From Thiohalospira sp051746205 (GTDB taxonomy: Bacteria > Pseudomonadota > Gammaproteobacteria > Thiohalospirales > Thiohalospiraceae), in assembly GCA_051746205.1 (NCBI GenBank), contig JBNJEU010000006.1, positions 1 to 64,000 on the forward strand: DNA of 64,000 bases. The letters are read 5' to 3'. Each line of letters opens with the position of its first letter. Position 1 is the first letter of the stretch. Under the pieces are notes generated by a model. That model was not told where the DNA came from. It searched no databases and worked only from the letters and a program-made list of their open reading frames with translations. The translations under genes were made by a program, and so were the position numbers. Shown here in pieces: positions 49,985 through 58,221 of this stretch.

Positions 49985-51001
49985 GTGAACATCTACTACG
50001 ACAAAGACGCCGACCTGTCGAACATCACCCAGCGCAAGGTGGCCATCCTCGGCTACGGCTCCCAGGGGCACGCCCATGCCAACAACCTCAAGGACTCCGG
50101 TGTCGAGGTGGTGGTCGGCCTGCGTCCCGGTTCCGCCTCCGAGGCGAAGGCGAAGGACTCCGGTCTGACCGTCCAGCCACTGGACGAGGCGGTGGCCGGC
50201 GCCGACGTGGTCATGATCCTGGCTCCCGACGAGTACCAGGGCGACATCTACGACCGCCACGTCGCCCCGAACATTCGCCAGGGCGCCGCGCTGGCCTTCG
50301 CCCACGGCTTCAACGTCCACTTCGGCCAGATCGAGCCGCGCGCCGACCTGGACGTGATCATGATCGCGCCGAAGGGCCCGGGGCACCTGGTGCGTTCCAC
50401 CTACACCCAGGGGGGTGGCGTGCCGTCTCTCATCGCCATCGAGCAGGATGCCTCCGGCAAGGCCCGGGACATCGCTCTGGCCTACGCCTCCGCCAACGGC
50501 GGTGGCCGGGCCGGGATCATCGAGACCACTTTCCGCGAGGAGACCGAGACCGACCTGTTCGGTGAACAGGCCGTTCTCTGCGGGGGTGCCACCGCGCTGG
50601 TCCAGGCCGGCTTCGAGACCCTGGTCGAGGCCGGTTACGCCCCGGAGATGGCCTATTTCGAATGCCTCCACGAACTGAAACTCATCGTCGACCTGATGTA
50701 CGAGGGCGGCATTGCCAACATGCGCTACTCCATCTCCAACACTGCCGAGTACGGCGACCTGACGCGCGGCCCGCGCGTGGTCACCGAGGAGACCAAGGAC
50801 GAAATGCGCGAGATCCTGGCCGAGATCCAGAACGGGGAGTTCGCCCGTGAGTGGATGGCCGAGAATCAGGCCAAGGCGCCGGTGCTCAAGGCCAAGCGGC
50901 GTCTCGGCGCGGAGCACGAGATCGAGGAAGTGGGCGAGCGACTGCGTTCCATGATGCCGTGGATCGCCGCCAACAAGATCGTCGACAAGTCGAAGAACTG
51001 A
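49985..51001 (+). CDS. ilvC: Ketol-acid reductoisomerase
   Basis: Second step of branched-chain synthesis: NADPH-dependent isomerisation and reduction of acetolactate. The class I protein has 338 residues; VAILGYGSQGHAHANNLKDS near residue 18 binds NADPH, and ETDLFGEQAVLCGG near 193 and the helix ELKLIVDLMYEGG near 228 supply the Mg ligands. The start is GTG at 49985 after AGGGAAGAG, giving NIYYDKDADLS as in Pseudomonas. Confidence 0.96.
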   Translation: MNIYYDKDADLSNITQRKVAILGYGSQGHAHANNLKDSGVEVVVGLRPGSASEAKAKDSGLTVQPLDEAVAGADVVMILAPDEYQGDIYDRHVAPNIRQGAALAFAHGFNVHFGQIEPRADLDVIMIAPKGPGHLVRSTYTQGGGVPSLIAIEQDASGKARDIALAYASANGGGRAGIIETTFREETETDLFGEQAVLCGGATALVQAGFETLVEAGYAPEMAYFECLHELKLIVDLMYEGGIANMRYSISNTAEYGDLTRGPRVVTEETKDEMREILAEIQNGEFAREWMAENQAKAPVLKAKRRLGAEHEIEEVGERLRSMMPWIAANKIVDKSKN

Positions 51002-51056
51002 GGCGAGGGGTCGGGGTGTTTCTCCCCGGCCATCAGAACGGGGGCCACCGAGTCCG

Positions 51057-51806
51057 TTGAACGAGGAACCCACCAGCCGGCGGCGGGGTATCTACCTGTT
51101 GCCCAATCTCTTTACCACGGCGGCGCTGTTCGCCGGATTCTTCGCCATCGTCAGCGCCATGGAGGGCGCCTTCGACCATGCCGCCGTGGCGATCTTCGTG
51201 GCCATGGTTCTCGACGGAGTGGATGGCCGGGTGGCCCGTCTGACCAATACGCAGTCCGAATTCGGGACCCAGTACGACAGCCTGGCGGACCTGATCTCAT
51301 TCGGGCTGGCTCCGTCGCTGGTGATCCACCAGTGGGCCCTGCATGACCTCGGCAAGGTCGGCTGGTTGGTTGCCTTCCTCTTTACCGCCGGGGCGGCGCT
51401 GCGCCTGGCGCGGTTCAACACCCAGGTGGCCAAGTCGGACAAGCGCTTCTTCCAGGGACTGGCCAGCCCGGCCGCCTCGGCGCTGCTCGCCGGACTGGTC
51501 TGGGCCGGCTGGTCCAACGGCCTCGACGGCGAGACCCTGTGGCTGCCCGCGGTGGTGCTCACCGTCTTCGGCGGGGTGCTGATGGTCTCCAATCTGCGCT
51601 ACCGCAGCTTCAAGGACGTGGACGTGAAGGGACGGGTGCCGTTCGTCGCCCTGCTGGTGGTGGTGCTGGTCTTCGTGCTCATCGCCTCCGACCCGCCGCA
51701 GGTGCTCTTCGCCGTGGCCCTGCTGTACGCCGTCAGCGGCCCGGTGGAGACGCTCTTCTCCCTGCGCCGCCGCCGCGCCGAACGGGCCCGGCGCCACCGG
51801 GACTGA
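51057..51806 (+). CDS. pssA: CDP-diacylglycerol-serine O-phosphatidyltransferase
   Basis: Membrane enzyme making phosphatidylserine, the precursor of phosphatidylethanolamine; 249 residues with about seven helices. The CDP-alcohol phosphotransferase motif DGxxAR-x8-Gx3Dx3D is present as DGVDGRVARL then GTQYDSLAD near residue 55. The start is TTG at 51057, giving the usual RRGIYLLPNLFTT opening; the ribosome site is weak. A short GGGG/CCCC hairpin (51012-51028) lies in the gap after ilvC. The ilv-pssA-leuA neighbourhood is conserved in Gammaproteobacteria. Confidence 0.92.
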   Translation: MNEEPTSRRRGIYLLPNLFTTAALFAGFFAIVSAMEGAFDHAAVAIFVAMVLDGVDGRVARLTNTQSEFGTQYDSLADLISFGLAPSLVIHQWALHDLGKVGWLVAFLFTAGAALRLARFNTQVAKSDKRFFQGLASPAASALLAGLVWAGWSNGLDGETLWLPAVVLTVFGGVLMVSNLRYRSFKDVDVKGRVPFVALLVVVLVFVLIASDPPQVLFAVALLYAVSGPVETLFSLRRRRAERARRHRD

Positions 51807-51841
51807 ACGGTGGCGCCGCCATTCACGAGGAGACAGACGGA

Positions 51842-52264
51842 ATGAAGCTCGAACAACAGCATCTGACCATCGAGACCCCGGGACGCGGGATGCTCGAGAT
51901 CACCGATCGAGTGGCCGCCACGATTCGCGACAGCGGCATCCGCACCGGGCTCTGCCAGGTCTTCTGCCGGCACACCAGTGCCTCGCTGACCCTCACCGAG
52001 AACGCCGATCCGAGCGTTCGGCGCGACATGGAGCGCTACATGGCCACCGCCGCGCCCGACGGGGACCCGGCCCATGAACACGCCATGGAGGGGCCGGACG
52101 ACATGTCGGCCCACATCCGCACGGTGCTCACCGACGCCGGGGTAACCATCCCGGTGAGCGATGGGCGACCGGTGCTCGGCACCTGGCAGGGGGTCTTCCT
52201 CTGGGAGCACCGGACCCGGCCCCATTCCCGCCGATTGACCGTGACCGTGCTGGGCGAGGACTGA
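51842..52264 (+). CDS. yjbQ: YjbQ family (UPF0047) protein
   Basis: A 140-residue protein of the UPF0047 fold. E. coli YjbQ has been reported to have weak thiamine-phosphate synthase activity, but the physiological role is unknown. FCRHTSASLTLTENADPSVR near residue 40 and SDGRPVLGTWQGVFLWEHR near 108 hold the conserved His, Asp and Glu that bind a metal. GAGGAGACAG precedes the ATG. Located 35 bases after pssA. Confidence 0.88.
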   Translation: MKLEQQHLTIETPGRGMLEITDRVAATIRDSGIRTGLCQVFCRHTSASLTLTENADPSVRRDMERYMATAAPDGDPAHEHAMEGPDDMSAHIRTVLTDAGVTIPVSDGRPVLGTWQGVFLWEHRTRPHSRRLTVTVLGED

Positions 52265-52308
52265 AATCGAACCGCCCGTTTCGGGAGACAGGGGAGGGTA
52301 TTCCGAAG

Positions 52309-53226
52309 GTGTCTGATCCCGTGCCGTTGAAGACCTGGCTACTGGCTACGCGCCCACCCTTCCTGCTGGCCAGTCTGGTGCCGGTGTTCATTGGCCTGGC
52401 CGTGGCCCGCTCCAGCGGGGTTGCGCTGGATGGTGGAGCGGCCCTCCTGACGGCCATCGGCGCGGTCCTCGCGCATGCCGGGATGAACGTTCTGAACGAC
52501 TACTACGACGCCCTCAACGGCACGGATGCCCGCAACAAGGAGTACATCCCCGGCCTGACCGGCGGCAGGCGCTTCATCCAGCAGGGTCGGCTGACCGCGT
52601 GGCAGACCGCCCGGCTGGGATGGCTGCTCCTGGCGGTGGTGGCCATCATCGGGGTGGTCCTGCTGGAAAGGGGGGGCTGGCCGCTGGCCGGGGTCGGTCT
52701 GCTGGGACTGCTCATCGGCTGGGGGTATTCCGCCCCACCCCTGGCGCTGAACAGTCGGGGCCTTGGCGAAATCGCCATTGCTCTCGCCTTCGGCATTCTG
52801 ATCCCGCTGGGCACCGACCTGATCCAACGAGGTGTTTTCGACCCCCTGGTTCTTTGGGCATCGCTCCCCTATGCCCTGCTGGCCACCAGTCTGCTCTACA
52901 TCAACCAGTTCCCCGACCGGCGCGCCGACGCGGCTGTGGGCAAGGCGCACTGGGTCGTGCGTCTCGGGGCCCGCCGGGCGCGCTGGGTCTATCTCGGACT
53001 GGTCCTGGGCGCCCACGCGGCGCTGGTCGTCGCCGTGGCCTTCGGCGAGCTGCCCGGGCCGGCGCTGCTCGGCCTGCTGGTCCTGCCGCTCGGTCTGCTG
53101 GCGGCCCGCGGCCTGGTCCGGAACGCCGAGACGCCGCGCCAACTCGGGCCGGCCATTCGGCTGACCATCGTCTCGCTGCTGGGCCACGGGGTTCTGGTGG
53201 CGCTGGGATTGAGCCTGGCGGTGTGA
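52309..53226 (+). CDS. UbiA-family polyprenyltransferase, MenA-like
   Basis: Integral membrane prenyltransferase of 305 residues with eight or nine helices. The first prenyl-diphosphate motif is NVLNDYYDALNGTDARNKEY near residue 61 and the second DRRADAAVGKAHWVV near 203. The overall pattern resembles MenA (dihydroxynaphthoate prenyltransferase of menaquinone synthesis) more than UbiA, but no other menaquinone gene is in the window and the acceptor cannot be named. The start is GTG at 52309 with GGGAGGG upstream. Confidence 0.78.
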   Translation: MSDPVPLKTWLLATRPPFLLASLVPVFIGLAVARSSGVALDGGAALLTAIGAVLAHAGMNVLNDYYDALNGTDARNKEYIPGLTGGRRFIQQGRLTAWQTARLGWLLLAVVAIIGVVLLERGGWPLAGVGLLGLLIGWGYSAPPLALNSRGLGEIAIALAFGILIPLGTDLIQRGVFDPLVLWASLPYALLATSLLYINQFPDRRADAAVGKAHWVVRLGARRARWVYLGLVLGAHAALVVAVAFGELPGPALLGLLVLPLGLLAARGLVRNAETPRQLGPAIRLTIVSLLGHGVLVALGLSLAV

Positions 53227-53238
53227 AACGGGGGCCTC

Positions 53239-53268
53239 TTGTCAGTCCGATTCTGCTGTGTTTATACT
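53239..53268 (+). promoter_or_regulatory. Promoter of the leuA leader
   Basis: TTGTCA (53239-53244), 18-base spacer, TATACT (53263-53268), five of six matches in each hexamer. It is one of the best promoters in the window. The start point would be near 53275, leaving about 280 bases of leader before leuA. Confidence 0.7.
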
Positions 53269-53313
53269 CAGTCCAGATCCATGATCGAGTCGGTCCAGCC
53301 ACAAGGGCGAACC

Positions 53314-53430
53314 ATGAACCGCAGCGCAATCGACATCCGGAACTCCTTCCTCCGCCGCTGCGGCGATCTCCTCCCGCGCGCCTTTCCGGCGTCCGCCGAC
53401 GGGCGACTGCGACTGCCTGCGGGCAGTTAG
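53314..53430 (+). CDS. Putative leader peptide upstream of leuA
   Basis: A 38-codon frame (ATG at 53314, TAG at 53428-53430) inside the leuA leader, preceded by AAGGGC at a usable distance; an in-frame ATG at 53281 would give 49 codons. The peptide has adjacent Leu codons (CTC CTC) and five Leu and seven Arg residues, but not the dense Leu run of enterobacterial leu leaders. A small CTGCC/GGCAG hairpin covers its end. It may be a regulatory upstream frame; it may also be chance, given the high GC content. Confidence 0.4.
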   Translation: MNRSAIDIRNSFLRRCGDLLPRAFPASADGRLRLPAGS

Positions 53431-53448
53431 AGCGAACGTCGAATCCCC

Positions 53449-53497
53449 GGGCCCGAGCGGCCCCATCCGAGAACGAATCAGGCCATTCAAAGGGGCC
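53449..53497 (+). promoter_or_regulatory. Alternative hairpins in the leuA leader
   Basis: GGGCC (53449-53453) can pair with GGCCC (53459-53463), while GGCCCC (53459-53464) can instead pair with GGGGCC (53492-53497). The two pairings exclude each other, as in attenuators. No T run follows, so termination would need Rho or the switch would act otherwise. The remainder of this 330-base gene-free stretch (53498-53556) holds only a weak leuA ribosome site (CCGGAG). Confidence 0.35.
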
Positions 53498-53556
53498 ACC
53501 CAGTTGGTGATCCCGGTCGGCTTGGTTACCATGGCGCCAGAATTCCGGAGACCATC

Positions 53557-55116
53557 ATGAGTGAACAGAACCAGCGGGACCGCCTGATCATCTTCGACAC
53601 CACCCTGCGCGACGGCGAGCAGAGCCCCGGCGCATCCATGACGCGCGAGGAGAAGGTGCGCATCGCCAGGCAGCTCGAACGGCTGCGGGTGGACGTCATC
53701 GAGGCCGGTTTCCCGGCGGCCAGCGAGGGCGATTTCGACGCGGTGAAGGCCGTGGCCGACAGCGTTCATGAAAGCACCGTCTGCGGCCTGGCCCGTGCCA
53801 TCGACCACGACATCGAGCGCGCTGGCGAGGCATTGCAGGGGACCACCTCGGGGCGGATCCATACCTTTATCGCCACCTCGCCCATCCACATGGAGATGAA
53901 GCTGCGCATGACCCCGGACGAGGTCATCGAGCGCGCCGTTGCGGCGGTCAAGAAGGCGCGCGAGTACGTGGACGACGTGGAGTTCTCCGCCGAGGACGCG
54001 GGCCGGTCCGAGCCGGCGTTCCTCTACCGGATCGTCGAGGCGGCCATCGCGGCCGGCGCCTCCACCATCAACATCCCGGACACGGTCGGCTACAGCGTGC
54101 CGGAGCAGTTCGGTGGTCTGATCCGCGACATCCGCGCCAATGTGCCCAACGCCGATCGCGCCGTGCTCTCCTCCCACTGTCACAACGATCTCGGCCTGGC
54201 GGTGGCCAACTCCCTGGCGGCGGTGAGCAACGGCGCTCGCCAGGTGGAGTGCACCATCAACGGGCTCGGCGAGCGCGCCGGCAACGCCGCGCTGGAGGAG
54301 GTGGTGATGGCGCTGGGCACGCGCCGGGACTACTTCCCGTGCGACACCCGCATCGACACCACGCAGATCGTGCCGAGCTCGAAGCTGGTGGCGTCGGTGA
54401 CCGGCTTCCAGCCGCAGCCGAACAAGGCCATCGTCGGGGCCAACGCCTTCGCCCATGAATCGGGGATCCACCAGGACGGCGTGCTCAAGCACCGCGAGAC
54501 CTACGAGATCATGCGCGCCGAGGATGTCGGCTGGAACACCAACCGCATGGTGCTCGGCAAGCACTCCGGCCGCAACGCGTTCAAGTCGCGGCTGGCGGAG
54601 ATCGGCATCGAGTTCGAATCGGAGGCGATCCTCAACGACGCCTTCGCCAAGTTCAAGGAACTGGCCGACAAGAAGCACGAGATCTACGACGAGGACCTGC
54701 AGACACTGGTCACCGAGGCGGGGATTGAAGCGGAGAACGAACGGGTCCGGTTGGCCACCGTGCATGTCTGCTCGGAGACCGGCGAGACGCCGCGCGCCCG
54801 GGTGGCCCTGACGGTGGACGGCGAGGAGCGCCGCGCCGAGGCCGAGGGCAGCGGGGCGGTGGACGCGACCTTCTCCGCCATCGAGATGATCATGGAGAGC
54901 GGTACCCAGCTGCTGCTCTACTCCGTGAACAACATCACCTCCGGTACCGACGCCCAGGGCGAGGTCACCGTGCGGCTGGAGATGGGCGGCCGGATCGTCA
55001 ACGGCCAGGGGGCCGACACCGACATCGTCATCGCCTCCGCCCAGGCCTACATCAACGCGCTGAACAAGATCCTCGCCCCGGTGGAGCGGGCCCACCCCCA
55101 GGCCGGGGACGTCTAG
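53557..55116 (+). CDS. leuA: 2-Isopropylmalate synthase
   Basis: First committed step of leucine synthesis, condensing acetyl-CoA with 2-ketoisovalerate. The 519-residue protein has the HMGL-like TIM barrel with DTTLRDGEQSPGASM near residue 10, SSHCHNDLGLAVANSLAAV near 205 with the metal-binding His pair, and EVVMALGTRRDYF. The C-terminal leucine-sensing regulatory domain (about 390-505) is complete. Length and motifs match the E. coli type (523). The udg gene starts six bases after its stop. Confidence 0.96.
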   Translation: MSEQNQRDRLIIFDTTLRDGEQSPGASMTREEKVRIARQLERLRVDVIEAGFPAASEGDFDAVKAVADSVHESTVCGLARAIDHDIERAGEALQGTTSGRIHTFIATSPIHMEMKLRMTPDEVIERAVAAVKKAREYVDDVEFSAEDAGRSEPAFLYRIVEAAIAAGASTINIPDTVGYSVPEQFGGLIRDIRANVPNADRAVLSSHCHNDLGLAVANSLAAVSNGARQVECTINGLGERAGNAALEEVVMALGTRRDYFPCDTRIDTTQIVPSSKLVASVTGFQPQPNKAIVGANAFAHESGIHQDGVLKHRETYEIMRAEDVGWNTNRMVLGKHSGRNAFKSRLAEIGIEFESEAILNDAFAKFKELADKKHEIYDEDLQTLVTEAGIEAENERVRLATVHVCSETGETPRARVALTVDGEERRAEAEGSGAVDATFSAIEMIMESGTQLLLYSVNNITSGTDAQGEVTVRLEMGGRIVNGQGADTDIVIASAQAYINALNKILAPVERAHPQAGDV

Positions 55117-55122
55117 CCGGCC

Positions 55123-55941
55123 ATGGAGGAGGCGCGCCGACGACGCTATCTGGAGGAACTCGGCATCACCCCGTGGGTGCGTCGGGCGAGGGGTGATGTG
55201 GAAACGACCGAGGTGGCAGCCGAACCGAACGGTGGCCCCCGGGAAGGGGCTTCACCCGCCGGGATTGCACCCGTGCAGCCGACCCCGATGGAACCGGTGA
55301 GCGCTTCCCCGGAGGTGGTGGAGGAGAGCTCCGCAGGCACGGACCCGGTCTCGCCGGAAGCCGAGGGGCCGGGGTCGATGGGTTGGCAAGAACTGGAAGA
55401 ACGGGTCGCCAGCTGCACAGCCTGCCCCTTGCACCAGGGGCGCAGTCACACCGTCTTCGGTGTCGGCGATCCCGGCGCCGACTGGCTGGTGGTGGGTGAG
55501 GCCCCGGGAGCCGAGGAGGACCGGCGCGGCGAGCCCTTCGTCGGCCCGGCCGGTCAGCTGCTGGACGCCATGCTGGCGGCGCTGGGACTGGCGCGCGGGG
55601 AGGGGGTCTACATCGCCAACTGCATCAAGTGCCGCCCCCCCGAGAACCGCGATCCGACGCCCGAGGAACGGGCCACCTGCGCCCCCTGGCTGGCGCGTCA
55701 GATCGAACTCGTCCAGCCGCGCGTCATCCTTGCCGTGGGACGCGTCGCGGCCCAGCAGCTGCTCGGGCGCGAGGAGCCGCTGGCGCGGCTGCGCGACCAG
55801 ACCCACCGCTGGGGCGACGCCGGGATCCCGCTGGTGGTGACCTATCATCCCGCCTACCTGCTGCGCACACCGGGCGACAAGGCCCACGCCTGGGCGGACC
55901 TGAAGCGCGCCCGCGCCGCGATGGTCTCGTCCGGGCCATGA
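55123..55941 (+). CDS. Uracil-DNA glycosylase, family 4
   Basis: Iron-sulfur uracil-DNA glycosylase, which removes deaminated cytosines, 272 residues. The catalytic loop GEAPGAEEDRRGEPFVG near residue 126 and the C-terminal TYHPAYLLR near 245 identify family 4. Cluster cysteines are in CTACPL near 98 and later in NCIKCRPP and ATCAPW. The first 85 residues are a variable acidic, Pro-rich extension. rimI overlaps its stop by four bases. Confidence 0.92.
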   Translation: MEEARRRRYLEELGITPWVRRARGDVETTEVAAEPNGGPREGASPAGIAPVQPTPMEPVSASPEVVEESSAGTDPVSPEAEGPGSMGWQELEERVASCTACPLHQGRSHTVFGVGDPGADWLVVGEAPGAEEDRRGEPFVGPAGQLLDAMLAALGLARGEGVYIANCIKCRPPENRDPTPEERATCAPWLARQIELVQPRVILAVGRVAAQQLLGREEPLARLRDQTHRWGDAGIPLVVTYHPAYLLRTPGDKAHAWADLKRARAAMVSSGP

Positions 55942-56471
55942 CCTCCGGGAGCCGGCACACGCCGCCGCCGGTCGAACCGCCCGCGATGTCCGCCGGCATC
56001 GCCGGCGCGGGAGAGGGCGACGGCGAGGCCGTCATCCGGCCCCTGCTGGCCTCCGACCTGCCCGAGGTCATGGCGATGGAGGCGCGCAGCCATCCGGAGC
56101 CGTGGACCGAGGGGATCATGCGGGACTGCCTGCGCGCCGGCTACACCGCCCGGGTCCTCGAGGCCCCGGACGGCGCGATCATCGGCTACGGTCTGGTGAC
56201 TGTGGCCGCCGGCGAGAGCCATCTGCTGAATCTCACCATTCATCCGAATCATCGGGGGCAGGGACACGGCCGGATTCTGCTGCGTGCGCTGCTGGCCGAG
56301 GCGCGGCTGGCCGGGGCCGAACTGGCCATCCTGGAAGTGCGGCCGTCGAACCCGTCGGCTCTGGCGCTCTATCGGAGTGAAGGCTTCGAGCAGGTGGGGA
56401 TCCGGCGGGACTACTACCCGGACTTCGGCGGGGCGCGGGAAGACGCCTGGGTGTTCAAGCGGGCGCTCTGA
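55938..56471 (+). CDS. rimI: Ribosomal protein S18 alanine N-acetyltransferase
   Basis: GNAT acetyltransferase modifying the N terminus of S18 (or a related protein), 177 residues. The acetyl-CoA loop is HPNHRGQGHGRILLRAL near residue 97 and the C-terminal RPSNPSALALYRSEGFE near 134 is RimI-like. The first 30 residues (Pro/Gly-rich) are unconserved; ATG at 55986 is an alternative start. I keep 55938 because it overlaps the udg stop (ATGA). The udg-rimI pairing is common. Confidence 0.85.
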   Translation: MTSGSRHTPPPVEPPAMSAGIAGAGEGDGEAVIRPLLASDLPEVMAMEARSHPEPWTEGIMRDCLRAGYTARVLEAPDGAIIGYGLVTVAAGESHLLNLTIHPNHRGQGHGRILLRALLAEARLAGAELAILEVRPSNPSALALYRSEGFEQVGIRRDYYPDFGGAREDAWVFKRAL

Positions 56472-56505
56472 CCGGAAAGGGGGCCGTCCCTTTTCGATCG
56501 GGCTG

Positions 56506-56533
56506 TATAACGCCCCCGTCGACACCGTACAAT
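56506..56533 (+). promoter_or_regulatory. Possible -10 elements of prfC
   Basis: TATAAC (56506-56511) and TACAAT (56528-56533) lie between rimI and prfC, 64 and 42 bases before the ATG. Neither has a clear -35. Either could drive prfC. Confidence 0.35.
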
Positions 56534-56574
56534 GGGCGGATTACAGCCCACCCCGCCGAGGAAACCGACCACCG

Positions 56575-58179
56575 ATGGCCGAGATCACTGACCACCGCCA
56601 GGCGGATCGCCGCACCTTCGCGATCATCTCCCACCCGGACGCCGGCAAGACCACGCTCACCGAGAAGCTGCTGCTGTTCGGCGGCGCCATCCAGAACGCC
56701 GGCACGGTGAAGGGGCGCAAGGCCGATCGTCACGCGACCTCCGACTGGTTGGCGATGGAGCAGCAGCGCGGGATCTCGGTGACCTCGTCGGTGATGCAGT
56801 TCCCGTACGACGGGCGGATCATCAACCTGCTCGACACCCCCGGTCACGAGGACTTCTCCGAGGATACCTACCGCACGCTCACCGCCGTGGACTCGGCGCT
56901 GATGGTCATCGACGCCGCCAAGGGGGTCGAGGACCGCACGGTGAAGCTGATGGAGGTCTGCCGCCTGCGCACCACGCCCATCGTCAGTTTCATCAACAAG
57001 CTCGACCGCGAGGGGCGTGAACCGATGGAGTTGCTGGACGAGATCGAGGAGGTGCTGAAGATCCGCTGCGCGCCGGTGACCTGGCCCATCGGCATGGGGA
57101 GCCGCTTCAAGGGGGTCTACCACCTGGTGAACGAGGAGGTTCATCTCTATTCGGCCCGCCACGAGGGGAAGATCCAGGAGGGCGAGACCATCGCCGGGCT
57201 GGACAACCCGCGCCTGGACGAGGTGCTCGGGGCCGATGTGGCCGAGCACCTGCGCGAGGAGGTGGAGCTGGTCCGCGGGGCGAGCCACGACTTCGAAACG
57301 GCCCCCTTCCTGCGCGGCGAGCTGACCCCGGTGTTCTTCGGATCCGCGATCAACAACTTCGGGGTGGAGGAGCTGCTGAAGACCTTTGTCGGCTATGCCC
57401 CGGGGCCGCAGCCCCGCGAGTCGGATACCCGGGTGGTGGCGCCGGAGGAGGAGAAACTCACCGGTTTCGTCTTCAAGATCCAGGCGAACATGGACCCGCA
57501 GCATCGGGATCGGCTGGCTTTCATGCGCGTCTGTTCGGGGCGTTTTCGCAACGGCATGAAGATCCACAACGTGCGCACCGGCAAGTCCGTGCAGAACGTC
57601 TCCGCGACCACCTTCATGGCGCAGGACCGCAGCCACGCCGACGAGGCCCTGCCGGGGGACATCATCGGCCTGCACAACCACGGCACCATCCAGATCGGCG
57701 ACACCTTCACCGAGGGCGAGAAACTGCGTTTCTCCGGGGTGCCGAACTTCGCCCCGGAGCTCTTCCGTCGCGCAGTGCTCAAGGACCCCCTGCGCTCCAA
57801 AGCGCTGGTCAAGGGGCTCACCGAACTCTCCGAGGAGGGGGCCGTGCAGCTGTTCCAGCCACTGGAGCGCAATGACCTTATTCTCGGTGCGGTTGGTGTG
57901 CTACAGTTCGACGTCGTGGCGCAGCGGCTGCGTGACGAGTACAAGGTCGAATGCCAGTTCGAGGCGGTGAACGTCCAGACCGCACGCTGGGTCCACGGGG
58001 ACGACAAGCGCGAGCTGGAGCGCTTCCGCGACAAGAACGTGGACAGTCTCGCCCTGGACGGCGCGGGCTATCTGACCTACCTGGCGCCCACGCGGGTGAA
58101 CCTGCAACTGGCCGAGGAGCGGTGGCCCGATCTCCGTTTCGAGGCGACCCGGGAGCACCAGGCGGCGCCCGACCAATAA
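56575..58179 (+). CDS. prfC: Peptide chain release factor 3
   Basis: Translational GTPase that ejects RF1/RF2 after peptide release; 534 residues. The P-loop is SHPDAGKTTLTEK near residue 19, G2 is QQRGISVTSSVMQF and G3 DTPGHEDFSEDT. Length and RFQGV-like region (SRFKGVYHLV) match RF3 rather than EF-G. The start ATG 56575 removes an upstream in-frame extension that lies within rimI. No riboswitch-like frame is seen. Confidence 0.96.
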   Translation: MAEITDHRQADRRTFAIISHPDAGKTTLTEKLLLFGGAIQNAGTVKGRKADRHATSDWLAMEQQRGISVTSSVMQFPYDGRIINLLDTPGHEDFSEDTYRTLTAVDSALMVIDAAKGVEDRTVKLMEVCRLRTTPIVSFINKLDREGREPMELLDEIEEVLKIRCAPVTWPIGMGSRFKGVYHLVNEEVHLYSARHEGKIQEGETIAGLDNPRLDEVLGADVAEHLREEVELVRGASHDFETAPFLRGELTPVFFGSAINNFGVEELLKTFVGYAPGPQPRESDTRVVAPEEEKLTGFVFKIQANMDPQHRDRLAFMRVCSGRFRNGMKIHNVRTGKSVQNVSATTFMAQDRSHADEALPGDIIGLHNHGTIQIGDTFTEGEKLRFSGVPNFAPELFRRAVLKDPLRSKALVKGLTELSEEGAVQLFQPLERNDLILGAVGVLQFDVVAQRLRDEYKVECQFEAVNVQTARWVHGDDKRELERFRDKNVDSLALDGAGYLTYLAPTRVNLQLAEERWPDLRFEATREHQAAPDQ

Positions 58180-58221
58180 CACCAGCGCACGGGCGGAGGG
58201 GGCGGCCGAGCCGCATACGTT

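Noticed and set aside
53314..53430. Resemblance of the leuA leader frame (DIRNSFLRR) to the start of alanyl-tRNA synthetase
   Set aside because: The likeness covers under ten residues and the following sequence lacks the synthetase motifs; not a gene remnant.
53242..55095. A 617-codon minus-strand frame opposite leuA
   Set aside because: Shadow of leuA; translation shows no family and would cross the leuA promoter.
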